Shown: positions 8,750 to 18,603 of the stretch, one piece after another
Position numbering within the stretch: the first letter of the stretch is position 1
How the letters are laid out: every line of letters starts with the position of its first letter
Assembly: GCF_021365465.1 (NCBI RefSeq)
Contig: NZ_CP089932.1
Coordinates: forward strand, 2,170,001-2,234,000
Length of the DNA: 64,000 bases
Reading direction: 5' to 3'
DNA from: Erwinia tracheiphila
Lineage (GTDB): Bacteria > Pseudomonadota > Gammaproteobacteria > Enterobacterales > Enterobacteriaceae
Made by a program: the position numbers and the translations under genes
Notes under the pieces: generated by a model
Told to the model about the DNA's origin: nothing
The model's database searches: none
What the model saw: only the letters and a program-made list of their open reading frames with translations

Positions 8750-8982
8750 TCCTGCTGTTGCCTGTTTCAGGTAAGGATGGCATTAAACGGTCTGAGCCAG
8801 TAATGGTGGTAATGGTGGCGAGGATGTCAGCAATCCCTAGGATGATTGTGAGTGAGTTAAGTATAGTGCGATTTTATTGTTAGTATGCTGTTATCTGTTG
8901 TTTTCGGGTTTTTTCCAGAACTGACTGTTCTTGACACAGTGCGCTCTATTCTGTGATTTTTCTTTCACAGAAGGTAAAGATG

Positions 8983-9636
8983 ATGTCTGACTGGTTAAAA
9001 CAGCTTAAACATGTTCTGGGCAACAACAAGCCGGGCAGCACTGGTGCTCAAGGGTTAAGTAAAATGCTGGCACCGGGCGCATTGGGTGGTCTGGCTTGCT
9101 TGCTTATTGCCAGTAAATCCTCCCGCAAGTTGCTGAGTAAGTATGGGAAAAATGCGCTGATTATTGGCGGTAGCGCCGCCGCCGGCGCACTGTTGTGGAA
9201 TAAATATAAACACCGCCTCAGTGAAGCGCATGCCAGTCGTTCGGGCAGTGAGTCGCGGCAGTCCTCCATTGATCGTCGTGCAGAGCGCCTTGTTCTGGCG
9301 CTGGTCTTTGCCGCCAAAAGCGATGGACATATTGACAGCAACGAAAGGCAGGTGATCGATCAGCATATCCAGCAGGCAGGTCTCGGCACCGAAGGGGAGC
9401 GGCTAATTCAGCAGGCAATTGATATGCCCCTCGCCCCGGAAAAACTGGTGCAGGACATCAACGATGAGGAAGAGGCACTTGAGGTTTACTTCCTGAGCAA
9501 TCTGGTCATCGACGTTGATCATTTTATGGAACGAAGCTATCTGCAGGCTCTGGGCGATGCCCTGAATATTCCTGAAGATGTGCGTGACAGCATTGCAAAG
9601 GACATTCAAACGGAAAAGCAAAAATTATCTGCATGA
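8983..9636 (+). CDS. yebE: YebE, DUF533 inner-membrane/TerB-like protein
   Basis: A 217-aa protein that matches E. coli YebE (219 aa): MSDWLKQLKHVLG, then PGALGGLACLLIASKSSRKLL and KYGKNALIIGGSAAAGALLWNKYK, which form a hydrophobic hairpin (about 35-80). A TerB-like helical domain follows (RLVLALVFAAKSDGHIDSNE). E. coli yebE responds to envelope stress through Cpx. A second ATG lies one codon upstream (8980). The 233 bp before it hold no gene. Function is unknown beyond the family. Confidence 0.93.
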   Translation: MSDWLKQLKHVLGNNKPGSTGAQGLSKMLAPGALGGLACLLIASKSSRKLLSKYGKNALIIGGSAAAGALLWNKYKHRLSEAHASRSGSESRQSSIDRRAERLVLALVFAAKSDGHIDSNERQVIDQHIQQAGLGTEGERLIQQAIDMPLAPEKLVQDINDEEEALEVYFLSNLVIDVDHFMERSYLQALGDALNIPEDVRDSIAKDIQTEKQKLSA

Positions 9637-9761
9637 GGGTAATGCGGGGGCTGCGGCCCCCTACAGCCTGATTATTCATTTGTTAATGCCTTAACACAGC
9701 TGACATTTCCTCTGTCAGCTGTCACACTTAGCTAAAATCACTGAGAAAGCAGGTGCGAGCA

Positions 9762-11840
9762 ATGACAAAACCGCCCATTGCCAGAAAGATCCTCTTTAAT
9801 ATGACGCTGCATGGTGAAACCCGTTGTGATAACTATTATTGGCTGCGGGATGACCAGCGTGAGAATCCTGACGTGCTCGACTATCTTAACGCCGAGAATG
9901 AATACGTCAGAAAGGTCATGGAACCGCATCAGCAGCTGCAGCAGACGGTATTGAACGAAATTATCGGGCGCATTCCACAGCATGATTTTTCAGTGCCCTA
10001 CGTCAAAAGGGGCTGGCGTTATCAGAGCCGCTATGAAGAAGGAAAAGAGTACGCAATTTATACTCGCCAGCGGGAAGATACCACAGCGCCTGAACAGTGG
10101 GACATTCTGCTCGACTGTAATCTTCGTGCGGCTGAAGCGGACTTTTATACCCTCGGGGGAATTGGCATCAGCCCTGATAACCAGACTATGGCAGTGGCTG
10201 AGGATTATTTGTCCCGTCGGCAATACGCTATCCGTCTCTGTGATTTGGCAACCGGGAACTGGTATGCTGAAACCCTGGAAAACGTCTCTTCCAGCTTTAG
10301 CTGGGGCAGCGACTGCCACACTTTCTATTATGTGTTGAAAGATAAACAAACGCTTTTACCCTGGTAGGTGTGGCGTCACCAGCCAGGCACGCCGCAGCAG
10401 GATGATGTACTGATATATGAAGAGCAGGATGACACCTTTTACGTCAGCCTGTATAAAACGACCTCAGAAGACTTCGTGGTGATTAGACTGAACAGTACCA
10501 CCACCAGCGAGGTGCTGCTGCTGTATGTGCATTCAGCTTCGGCACAGCCGCAACGATTCTGCCCGCGCCGTAAAGATCACGAATACTCGGTGGATCACTA
10601 TCAAGAGCGTTTTTATATTCGCTCCAATCGTAAAGGCAAAAATTTTGCACTCTATGGCAGCGACGTACCGGATGAGGAACAGTGGCAGACGATTATTCCT
10701 GCGCGTACGCCCGTGCTGCTGGAAGATTTTAGCCTGTTCAGAGACTGGCTGGTCGTGCAGGAGCGTGAACGTGGACAAACCCGGCTGCGTCAAATTTGCC
10801 GTAAAACCGGCCGTGACTCTGTCATTACGTTTGACGCCCCGGCTTGTGTTACCAGGCTTTCCTGGCAACCCTCACCGGAAACAGCGCTGCTGCGCTATGG
10901 CTATTCCTCAATGACCACGCCGGATACGCTGTTTGAGCTGGATATGGACAGCAGTAGCCGCCAGATCCTCAAACAGACCGACGTCAACGGGTTTAACGCC
11001 AGTGATTACCGTAGTGAACGTCACTGGATCACCGTGCGTGATGGCGCGGAAGTGCGGGTATCGCTGGTTTATCACCGTGAACATTTCAGGCCGGGCGACA
11101 ACCCTATGTTGGTTTACGGCTATGGCTCCTATGGCAGCAGCATGGACGCCGTTTTCAGTGCGAGCCGACTGAGTCTGCTGGATCGTGGATTTATCTTTGC
11201 CCTTGCCCATATTCGCGGCGGTGGAGAACTCGGCCAGCAATGGTATGAAGATGGAAAATTGCTCAATAAAATGAACACGTTACACGATTTTATTGATGTA
11301 ACCGATGCGATGGTCAAAAAGGGGTATTGCGATGCCCGCAAGCTCTATGCCATGGGCGGCAGTGCAGGAGGACTGTTAATGGGCGCGGTGATTAACATGG
11401 CACCTGCGCTTTTTCACGGCGTGGTGGCCCAGGTGCCGTTTGTGGATGTGGTCACCACCATGCTGGATGAATCCGTTCATTTAACTACCGGGGAATATGA
11501 CGAATGGGGCAATCCCGCCGAAGCGCAGTTTTATCACTATATTCGCCAGTACAGCCCTTATGATTGCGTCACTGCACAAGATTATCCCCATATACTGGTC
11601 ACCACCGGACTACATGATTCTCAGGTGCAATACTGGGAGCCGGCAAAATGGGTCGCCCGACTTCGCGACCTGAAAACCGATGATAATCTTTTGTTACTGT
11701 TGACCGATATGGAGTCGGGCCACGGTGGCAAGTCAGGTCGGTTCACCTTTTATGAGAGCGTGGCAGAGGAATATACCTTCCTGCTTATGTTGGCAAATGC
11801 CCTGCAGGGGCCGACAGCCGATAATACAGGCGATTTGTAA
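9762..11840 (+). pseudogene. ptrB: Oligopeptidase B with one premature amber codon
   Basis: Colinear with E. coli PtrB over its whole length (about 690 codons): N-terminal beta-propeller, then alpha/beta-hydrolase with GGSAGG (Ser near 531), YGYGSYG, and the Asp and His regions [12 protein letters not shown] and SGHGGKSGR. The only visible defect is TAG at 10365-10367, codon 202, where E. coli has Gln (LLPY-Q-VWRH; here LLPW-stop-VWRH). A single CAG-to-TAG change explains it. Without amber suppression the propeller is cut and the catalytic domain is not made from this start. A GTG at 10368 could begin a fragment, but no convincing ribosome site is seen. Confidence 0.88.
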
Positions 11841-11910
11841 CGGCCAGATCTTGCCTGCCACAGGCAAGCCGGGGAACTACAGGCTGATATTAAATTACGT
11901 TGACAGTACG

Positions 11911-12597
11911 TTATGGCGAGGCTGACAGGTCATCGTCAGTCGCGGACACGGCTCGTTCCAGAGCGCTACGTAAATTGGCTTTCAGGTCGGGAATATTTTT
12001 CAACATCCACTTCAGATAGCCAGGATCGCGCCTGGCTACGTCGTCGATTTTGTTCCCCCGGTATTTGCCAAACGGAAAGGTTGTCGTTGAACCTTGTACC
12101 TGCATTCGTCGCACCATTTCCGGTGCGTCCCAGCCCGTAAATGTCATGATGCGAATAAGAAGTGACGCCGTCACGTGGCAGTCGTATAAAGCACGGTGTG
12201 CATGCAGACCGGGCGGCGGAGTAACCTCAAGCTGCAGGGACTCCCGCAGTGCCTGATTGCCATATTTTCTGCCGGGCCAAAGACTTTGTGCCAGGGTCAT
12301 GGTACAAATCCATTCGCCAGACATCTCCGGCAGCATCCGACGGTCAAAACGGGCATTGTGTGCAACGTAGTACGCACTACCCTGATAGCGGCCAATAGCG
12401 TCTTCGATGCGAGGTTTTCCAACCACCATTGCTTCAGTAATGCGATGAATCGCCATTGCCTGGGGGCTGATTGGACGATCAGGACATATCAAATCACTGA
12501 GAGGATTGGTTATGGTGCCATCAATCACATCCACTGAGGCCACTTCAACAATGCCGCCCTGCAATCCACAAGTTTCGGTATCAATTACGCGCAGCAT
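11911..12597 (-). CDS. exoX: Exodeoxyribonuclease X
   Basis: A 228-aa DnaQ-type 3'-5' exonuclease used in mismatch repair and UV repair. MLRVIDTETCGLQGGIVEVASVDV holds the first DEDD motif (D and E of IDTET), HNARFDRR the second and HRALYDCHVTA the third. The ATG at 12597 is chosen because homology begins exactly there; an upstream in-frame extension has no similarity. It is followed by, and nearly abuts, yobB on the same strand, as in E. coli. Confidence 0.95.
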   Translation of the reverse strand: MLRVIDTETCGLQGGIVEVASVDVIDGTITNPLSDLICPDRPISPQAMAIHRITEAMVVGKPRIEDAIGRYQGSAYYVAHNARFDRRMLPEMSGEWICTMTLAQSLWPGRKYGNQALRESLQLEVTPPPGLHAHRALYDCHVTASLLIRIMTFTGWDAPEMVRRMQVQGSTTTFPFGKYRGNKIDDVARRDPGYLKWMLKNIPDLKANLRSALERAVSATDDDLSASP

Positions 12598-12601
12598 AGG
12601 A

Positions 12602-13363
12602 TTATTTCTGTCCGGCCAGAGTGAACGCATGTACTTCGCCTTGCCAGTTGTTCGCTTGGCGCCTTGCAATTACCAGTTCCTCTTTTCCTGAACTCCCCAC
12701 CACGATTTGTTGTCCGGCATTGTTCCATACTGCGCTCTTGACCACGCTGTTGACCCCGCCCGTAGGCAGAGCGTGGTTCGCCATCAGCACCGCCATCTTG
12801 TACTCCGCTGACCAGCGTGCAAGGAGATAGCACACTTGCTCATAGCTTTTTTCGCAGGAGAGGACGCCTGTGGCATAAAGGTGGGCACCGCGTTCGGCGG
12901 CGTCCCTTGCATACTCTTCAACACGAATGTCTGCACAGACCGCCAGCGCAATATGATGTTGTCGATAACCAAAAAGCGGTACCCCTGTGCCGGGTTGGAA
13001 AAAAAGATTTTCATCGCCGAACAGATTACGTTTGCCATAAGCGAGGCGGGTAGCATCCGGGAGAACCGCCAGTGCGCAAAGCAGTGGGCGGGTGTCGTCG
13101 AGGAGCGGTAAGCCGATGACAATGGTCATCTGATGTCGTGATGCAGCCTCAGCAAAGGGTTCCAGCCTCGCATCGTTTATGTGCATCGCCAGTTGTTGAG
13201 CCAGGGTCAGTTCATAGCCGGTGAGCGATAATTCAGGGAAGATCAGAACATTAACATGGTGTTCAGCTGCCTGATGGATAAATTCAAGATGCCGCGAGAT
13301 ATTCCAGTCAATATCTCCGGGGCGGGAGCCTGACTGTGCCGCAGCAACACTCCAGACGGACAT
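12602..13363 (-). CDS. yobB: YobB, carbon-nitrogen hydrolase (nitrilase superfamily)
   Basis: A 253-aa nitrilase-superfamily protein. The catalytic triad is visible: Glu in LIFPELSLTGYE (about 44), Lys in AYGKRNLFGDE (about 110) and Cys in LAVCADIRVEE (about 142). Substrate is unknown. The stop is 4 bp before the exoX start, so the two are probably cotranscribed. It is longer than the annotated E. coli YobB (about 218 aa), which may be truncated there. Confidence 0.88.
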   Translation of the reverse strand: MSVWSVAAAQSGSRPGDIDWNISRHLEFIHQAAEHHVNVLIFPELSLTGYELTLAQQLAMHINDARLEPFAEAASRHQMTIVIGLPLLDDTRPLLCALAVLPDATRLAYGKRNLFGDENLFFQPGTGVPLFGYRQHHIALAVCADIRVEEYARDAAERGAHLYATGVLSCEKSYEQVCYLLARWSAEYKMAVLMANHALPTGGVNSVVKSAVWNNAGQQIVVGSSGKEELVIARRQANNWQGEVHAFTLAGQK

Positions 13364-13447
13364 AATTTCTCCTGCGGGGCATTTTCAGAATTCGTATCTC
13401 ATCCCAGACTGAAGGGAAATACAAGGAAATAACACCAAGGATACCGA

Positions 13448-13678
13448 CTATTTTTGCTTTGGTTCATAAGGCAGTCGTGAAAAATGTAGCGAAGCCTGAC
13501 GATAGTGCATCAACCGTTGACGAAACCAGTCGCGGAGCGCTTCAGGCTGTTCACGCTCTACCACCTCGGCGATAACCGGCATATTGTATCGTTCTTTAAA
13601 AGCGACGCCAGCGGCGGCAAGATCGACATTAACCCTGTCTTTTTCGTCCTGGGACAGTCGGGCAAGATTATGCATCAT
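13448..13678 (-). CDS. holE: DNA polymerase III theta subunit
   Basis: A 76-aa protein with [28 protein letters not shown] and [10 protein letters not shown], nearly the same as E. coli HolE. Theta binds the epsilon proofreading subunit in the polymerase III core and stabilises it. Start is ATG 13678 or the adjacent 13675. It is divergent from copC, as in E. coli. Confidence 0.95.
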   Translation of the reverse strand: MMHNLARLSQDEKDRVNVDLAAAGVAFKERYNMPVIAEVVEREQPEALRDWFRQRLMHYRQASLHFSRLPYEPKQK

Positions 13679-13838
13679 TTATTCCTCTTCACGGTGGTGG
13701 CAAAAATAAAGCACCCGTGCATATTTCGCAAGTATGGCCGACCGGCATGGCCCCGATCTGCTCGACACCCTATTTTAAGGGGAGTATCCTTGCCGCCTGA
13801 CCGCAGCCGTTGGGGCTGCTCCGCTTCAGGATGATACG

Positions 13839-14210
13839 ATGTCAATGCGTAAATTCTCCGCCTTTTTCATCTCTGCTCTCGCCGCGAGCCTTTTCTCTCA
13901 GCAGGCCCTGGCGCACGCTCATCTCAAAGATCAGTATCCGGCTGCGAATGCCAGCATGGACGCTTCGCCACAGGCGCTGACCTTAACTTTTTCCGAGGAT
14001 ATAGAACCCGCATTTAGTGGTGTTGAGGTCAGGGACGGCGGTCAAAAAACGGTACCGCTGGCGAAAGCGCAACGTGCGCCTGAACAGCATAACCAGATGA
14101 TCGTTCCGCTGGAAAAGCCGCTGACGAGTGGGACTTATCAGGTCAGCTGGCACGTGCTATCGACGGATGGACATAAAACCAGCGGGACTTATAGTTTCAG
14201 CGTTAAATGA
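13839..14210 (+). CDS. copC: CopC-family periplasmic copper-binding protein
   Basis: A 123-aa protein (E. coli YobA/CopC). A Sec signal peptide (MSMRKFSAFFISALAASLFSQQALA) leaves a mature N-terminus of HAHLKDQYPA, whose first His is a classic Cu(II) ligand. Asp and His residues near the C-terminus (STDGHKTSG) fit the CopC cupredoxin-like fold. The stop lies immediately before the copD start (14212), so the two are translationally linked. They act together in copper handling at the inner membrane. An alternative start is ATG 13845. Confidence 0.92.
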   Translation: MSMRKFSAFFISALAASLFSQQALAHAHLKDQYPAANASMDASPQALTLTFSEDIEPAFSGVEVRDGGQKTVPLAKAQRAPEQHNQMIVPLEKPLTSGTYQVSWHVLSTDGHKTSGTYSFSVK

Positions 14211-14211
14211 T

Positions 14212-15087
14212 ATGTCTTTCAGCCTGTTTTATATGTTTTGCCGCTGGATGCATTTTTCAGCGCTAATAGCGCTGATAGGTTGTAGTACCTTCACTGTCCT
14301 GCTCGCGCCATGCAGATTTCGGGAACACCTGCGGAAAAAGTTTCATATTGTACTGGTTTGTGCAGCGGCACTGACATTGTTGAGTACGATAATGTTATTG
14401 GCAGGACATACTGCGCTGTTGGTCGGTAGCTGGCAGGATTTAAAAAATGTTACACTTTGGCAGGCTGTGCTGCAAACACACGTTGGCCTTGTCTGGCAGT
14501 GGCAGCTGTTTGCCGCTGGCGCAGGAGCCGCCGCGGTGCTGGCCAGCAACAGGCGCAGGCACACACTGTGGTTATTGAGTGGGATTGCGCAGCTTGTCGG
14601 GCTTGCGTTAATTGGCCATGCTGCGATGAGCGAAGACCTTACCGGAGCCTTTCATCGCGCTAATCAGATGGTACATCTGATTAGCGCTGCCTTTTGGGCG
14701 GGGGGGTTAATTCCGGTGGTATTGCTGTTGCAGGATGTCAGGCGCGCTGATACCCGCTTTGATGCTTTAAAAACGCTGATGCGCTATTCGCGCTATGGCC
14801 ATATTGCTGTCGCGCTGGTAGTGCTGACCGGTGTGCTGAACGTGCTGTTAATCCTCGGATGGCCTCCCGAAAGTTTTCATCTTTATACCCGACTTCTGTT
14901 GCTGAAAAGTGTGCTGGTTGCCGCGATGTGCCTGATGGCGTTGTTCAATCGTTACTGGCTGGTGCCGCGTTTTCAGTGCGGTGATAATACCCGTAATCTT
15001 TTTATGCTGACCACGTTGATGGAAATTCTGTTTTCCGTTGTGGTATTGCTGCTGGTCAGCGTCTTTGCCACGCTTGAACCCGCATAG
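14212..15087 (+). CDS. copD: CopD-family copper-resistance membrane protein (YebZ)
   Basis: A 291-aa polytopic membrane protein of the CopD family (E. coli YebZ, 290 aa). About eight hydrophobic segments start with FYMFCRWMHFSALIALIGCSTF. Histidines in membrane regions (RWMHFSA, LIGHAAM, MVHLISAAFWAGGL) fit CopD. The ATG at 14212 follows the copC stop after one base. It is thought to move or receive copper together with CopC; direct evidence in this organism is lacking. Confidence 0.9.
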   Translation: MSFSLFYMFCRWMHFSALIALIGCSTFTVLLAPCRFREHLRKKFHIVLVCAAALTLLSTIMLLAGHTALLVGSWQDLKNVTLWQAVLQTHVGLVWQWQLFAAGAGAAAVLASNRRRHTLWLLSGIAQLVGLALIGHAAMSEDLTGAFHRANQMVHLISAAFWAGGLIPVVLLLQDVRRADTRFDALKTLMRYSRYGHIAVALVVLTGVLNVLLILGWPPESFHLYTRLLLLKSVLVAAMCLMALFNRYWLVPRFQCGDNTRNLFMLTTLMEILFSVVVLLLVSVFATLEPA

Positions 15088-15141
15088 ACAGAAAGTTTTT
15101 ACCGCCTTGTAAAGCCCTTATTCAGAGAGGTTTGCTTAATC

Positions 15142-15492
15142 ATGAAAAAACTGGCCAGTTTGATCGTTGTGCTGTGTTTTTGTGCCAATGCCACGGCTGC
15201 TGAAATCATTACCGTCAGCCGCTTCGAAGTGGGAAAAGATAACTGGGCATTTGACAGGGAAGAGGTGATGCTGACCTGTGCCAGAGGTAACGCGCTGCTG
15301 GTGATCAATCCCAGCACCCTGATGCAGTACCCGTTAAACGATATTGCAGAGCAGATGATGAAAAACGGCCAGATGAAGGGGCAGCCCGTCAGCGTTATTC
15401 AGATTGACGATCCGCAACACCCCGGTCAAAAGAAAAGCCTTGGGCCTTTTGTTGAACGGGCACAGAAATTATGTGGCCAGCCCGGGCATTGA
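15142..15492 (+). CDS. yebY: YebY, DUF2511 periplasmic protein
   Basis: A 116-aa protein with a signal peptide ([20 protein letters not shown]) and the DUF2511 body ([17 protein letters not shown]...[18 protein letters not shown]). It follows copC-copD, as in E. coli, and may take part in the same copper-related unit. Two Cys (about 52 and 111) could form a disulfide. Function is not established. Confidence 0.92.
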   Translation: MKKLASLIVVLCFCANATAAEIITVSRFEVGKDNWAFDREEVMLTCARGNALLVINPSTLMQYPLNDIAEQMMKNGQMKGQPVSVIQIDDPQHPGQKKSLGPFVERAQKLCGQPGH

Positions 15493-15577
15493 GTCGTGGC
15501 GTTTGCAACGTGGCTGGCCTGCATGTGTCGTGATGCCCGCAGGGTGGAAAATCTACGTAATCCGACTATCTTTAAAT

Positions 15578-15680
15578 GGCAGACCACCCAAAGCCTGCAT
15601 TAATGCCAACTTTTAGCGCATGGCTCTGAACAGAGCCATTTCCCTGGACTGAAGACAGGAGTTGTCTTCAGTCTTTTTTT
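15578..15680 (+). ncRNA. sdsR: SdsR (RyeB) small RNA
   Basis: Contains the conserved core GCCTGCATTAATGCCAAC and TTTTAGCGCATGGCTCTG, then CCATTTCCCTGGACTG, which I recognise from enterobacterial SdsR. It ends in a strong terminator hairpin (GACTGAAGAC / GTCTTCAGTC) with a T7 tail at 15674-15680. A sigma-S-like -10 (CTATCTTTAA) lies 10 bp before the inferred 5' end. Known role: abundant RpoS-dependent stationary-phase sRNA that represses ompD, tolC and mutS. Its place downstream of yebY is the conserved one. The 5' end is inferred. Confidence 0.88.
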
Positions 15681-15748
15681 AATTAATTGTTTTTATAGGG
15701 TTTATTTTCCTTTCCCCGAAAAACCCCCGAAATTAGACCTTTGGTCTT

Positions 15749-15906
15749 TTATATCATCACGTACTCCTTTCCGCGTGTATTGAGATATTTTTCCGTCATT
15801 GCCTCCGTTTTATGGCCCGGTAATTTACGGGCAAATTCTTTTCCCTTACCGGCTACACCTCTTTTACTGAAAAAATGCGTGCTCATGCTGTGGTAACGGA
15901 AGAGTC
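15749..15906 (-). pseudogene. C-terminal fragment of a phage tyrosine integrase
   Basis: The minus strand reads [20 protein letters not shown], then LPGHKTEAMTEKYLNTRGKEYVMI and stop (TAA at 15749-15751). The LxGHK...MTEKY stretch is the C-terminal block of P2/lambda-type tyrosine recombinases, with the catalytic Tyr in EKY. Nothing of the N-terminal two thirds is present, so this is a remnant of an older element. Between it and the next gene (15907-16051) I see only a short open + stretch (MAKLIQLNTQRL at about 15994) that I do not recognise. Confidence 0.72.
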
Positions 15907-16051
15907 GGCCTGGAAACAGAAAAAATCGGCAGGAACCTGGGTAACAATCATCAAACAGCCTCTGGCTATCGCCTCAATGCCGGGAGTTTAAACAATGGCT
16001 AAACTAATACAACTGAATACACAGCGCCTGCTTTTGCCGGCGTTTTGCCGT

Positions 16052-16399
16052 TCAGTAAAGCCAGCGGCCTGCTTTAGCAGATTCAATCAACATAGCGATG
16101 GTTAATGGTTCCGCATTTTTCTCTTCCACACGCATGGATTTCGGGCGAATAAAATTGGGTATGAATCCTTTGCTAATGGGCCAGTATTTAAGGAAAGCAA
16201 AGTTGGAATTATCGACATCAAAATGGGCAAAATATTCTTCCATAATATCGCCACCGATTTCCCTGGCCAACGGGTAATCTCCGGTGGAAAGACTGGTATC
16301 CAGAGTCAGTTGCCGCTTTTTACTGAAAGGGGGTGGCAAATTCCATTTTTCGTCATACCAGTCAAAAACCTTCATTGCCTGCTCGTCATTTAATTCCAC
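16052..16399 (-). CDS. DUF1493-like protein
   Basis: A 115-aa soluble protein: MELNDEQAMKVFDWYDEKWNLPPPF, then a middle part with DYPLAREIGGDIMEEYFAHFDVD and FAFLKYWP. The layout (short acidic helices, an EYF..FDVD motif and a C-terminal TIAMLIESAKAGRW) fits the DUF1493 family of small enterobacterial proteins of unknown function. It overlaps the upstream gene by 10 bp. It sits in a small foreign-looking island between sdsR and the letB remnant, next to an integrase fragment. Family call is from memory of the motif pattern. Confidence 0.65.
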   Translation of the reverse strand: MELNDEQAMKVFDWYDEKWNLPPPFSKKRQLTLDTSLSTGDYPLAREIGGDIMEEYFAHFDVDNSNFAFLKYWPISKGFIPNFIRPKSMRVEEKNAEPLTIAMLIESAKAGRWLY

Positions 16400-16685
16400 A
16401 ATCTATCCTCTTTACGCACGATATGATTGTAAGTTACTGTTGCCTTCCAGGCCGCAGTTGCTATATCACTGAACATAAATGCAATGCCTGATATAGGTAT
16501 CCAGCGTGCACCTTTCGTTGCTCCTCGCGTCGATTTAATATGCTGGCCGAGGATAATCAAACCCGGCGCGATAACATCACTCACGGCGAGTTTTTCCTGA
16601 AACTCCTCCAGACAAACCCAGAAAAAAGCTCACCAACAGTAAGATTATAAAAATACGTCCGGTTCAATTGCTCTGTCGTATCCAT
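16390..16685 (-). pseudogene. Small membrane-associated-type gene upstream of DUF1493 gene, probably frameshifted
   Basis: Reading from ATG 16685 gives MDTTEQLNRTYFYNLTVGELF, then a shift is needed near the T-run at about 16622-16628 to continue in the frame FWVCLEEFQEKLAVSDVIAP ... ISGIAFMFSDIATAAWKATV and the stop at 16390. The in-frame GTG at 16584 could still start a 64-aa product overlapping the DUF1493 gene. I do not recognise the family. Such pairs of a roughly 95-aa protein plus DUF1493 occur in enterobacteria, so a one-base indel in a homopolymer is the simplest reading. Confidence 0.5.
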
Positions 16686-16796
16686 ATCATTCCCTTGATT
16701 AAGTGGCATTATTGTTTAAAACCTTATCATACCATTTTACGCCAACGCCATCAGACGTTTCCTGCCGAGCCTGCCCAACTATCTTCCCTTCAGCAT

Positions 16797-16819
16797 TGCG
16801 CCCGCTTTGTGGGGCGCTT
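16797..16819. terminator. Terminator hairpin next to an IS end
   Basis: GCGCCC-(8 nt)-GGGCGC followed by a T-run, running directly into the IS200-type left end at 16820. It has the form of a + strand rho-independent terminator, although no + strand gene is left upstream of it. Confidence 0.6.
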
Positions 16820-16930
16820 TTTATCCCTGCATGAACACCACCTCCTGTGGAGGTGGTCAGCAATAAGCTGGCTCTGCCAGTCATGCTACTCATGGGAAAA
16901 TCCGAATCTGTTGTCCCCATAACTGCCACT
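16820..16930. mobile_element. Orphan left end of an IS200/IS605-family element
   Basis: About 110 bp that are nearly identical to 22141-22251, the left end of the IS200-type element described there. It includes the hairpin CACCTCC-TGT-GGAGGTG. The transposase gene is absent. Its inner side joins letB coding sequence at about 16930, so a deletion removed the IS body together with the 3' end of letB. Confidence 0.8.
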
Positions 16931-18373
16931 TCAGGTTATAGCCAGAGGCCAGCCAGAACACCGAGTTATTGCGTACCAGATGCTGGTATTTTTTACTTAT
17001 ACGCAAGGTAATCTGCACACGGTCGGCCATTGCGCCAGGTGACGTGCCTGCAACCGTACCGACTTCAGCACCGCAGAACAGAACCGGCGTTCCCACTGAA
17101 AGTGAGCCGCCCTCAGGGGCATCCATCAGCACATTCAGTCCGTCAGGGCAGCGTGCGTCGGTGAGCGTGGATTCCTGCAGCTCGAAGCTACGCTGTCCAC
17201 GCCCGTTCCCCGGATCGACGTTGATATAGGGTTGTAGCAGTGTATCAAGGTGGTTAACCCCTGCTGCAGAGATCTCTGGTGATACTACCGAGAAACGGCT
17301 CCCCTGCCGTGCAAAGTCCTCAACGTATTCCGGATACAGCACCGCTTTGGCGATAACCTGCTTTTTATCCGGGCTAAGAGCCAGCGATTGCAACTGACCA
17401 ATGGTGATGCCCGGATAGCGAATGGGTAACCCGTGTGAGAGCTTGCTGGCATCAAAGGTACGCAGCGTTATCTGACTGCCCACCGCGAGAGCGGCAGTTT
17501 CGGAGTCATACAGCACGCGTTTATCTTTACTGGTCAGTCCGGCGCTGGCACCGGGTAGGTTGTCAAAACCGATCCCCCCTTTCAAAATCCGACTAAGTGG
17601 TGAAGCTTGCACGGTCAGGCCACCACCGTTCAGCTGAATGCGAGCGCCACATTCAGACCAGAATACGCTGTTTGGCGTGAGCAATTTACGGTATTGCAGT
17701 TTGATATGAACCCGTACTTCAAACTGGTTGACCTGCGGTGTCACCTCGACAATTTCACCCATCTGAAATTTACGGTAAAGCACCACAGAACCTGTCTGAA
17801 TATCAGGCAGGCTCTGTGCCGTGAGCGTCAGGGGGCAACTGATTGGTGGTAATACCTTCGGCCGCTTTCTCCGCATTGGCATACAGTGGATAAACATTTT
17901 TAGCCGTGCTTTTGCTACCGTGATCGAGGCGAATGCCGCCATCAACCCATTCGCGTGCGCTGGCACCAATCACTTCCATGCCATCAATGCCAAACTTCAC
18001 ATCAAGGCGGTTATTGATAATAAATTTACTGTCATCATGGACCAGATTTCGATAATCCGGGCTGATGGCGACGGTAAAGCTGACGCCTTGTTCATGCAAC
18101 TGACGGTTAACCACCTGACCAATCTGCATACCGTGCAGCACAACCGGCTGCCCGGCATCAATGCCGTAACTTTCATGCGCCGTAAGGGTGAGGGCAGGCA
18201 TGGCGGGTTTCATGTCACTTTTTATGCTGGTTTTTAAGTATTTTTGCATTGCAGCATTGGCAATGGGTCGACTGATTGGATTTAACATCTGGTAAGGAAA
18301 AAAGGGTATCGCATTGGGGACAACGCTGATAACGTGCCTGAGGCAAAGCATGGCTGATGGCGTACAGCTTCAT
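16931..18373 (-). pseudogene. letB: letA-letB deletion remnant (lipid-transport MCE system)
   Basis: From ATG 18373 the frame reads as LetA/YebS N-terminus: [20 protein letters not shown], with the two CxxC pairs of its zinc ribbon. After about 45 codons, near 18235, it jumps into the middle of LetB/YebT (LTLTAHESYGIDAGQPVVL). The last MCE domains then follow (PDIQTGSVVLYRKFQMGE; HLVRNNSVFWLASGYNL), ending at the IS200 fragment. A further one-base shift lies in the C-run at about 17836-17840. In E. coli LetA and LetB form an inner-membrane-to-periplasm lipid tunnel. Here nearly all of LetA, the first LetB domains and its C-terminus are gone, so the system is dead at this locus. Confidence 0.85.
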
Positions 18374-18603
18374 AATAATGAGCAAAGTACTTCAGGCCCA
18401 GACAACACAAGTGCGGGGCAGGGTTAAGTTTTTCCGGTCGTCATGGCGATAAACTGATCCACCCTGGTCATGTCCATGCAATCCTCCCGGATAAGGTTAT
18501 ATTAACTAAAGGGATCATTCACCTTGTCTGGTCGTAAATTTGTGCTTATTTTACTGCGAGAATCAAAACTGCTGCAGAAAGGTATTTTTAAAATGGTTAA
18601 ACG

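Noticed and set aside
16699..16929. 76-aa minus-strand frame across the IS200-type end
   Set aside because: Its first 35 codons lie within the IS end repeat, so it is an accidental fusion frame.
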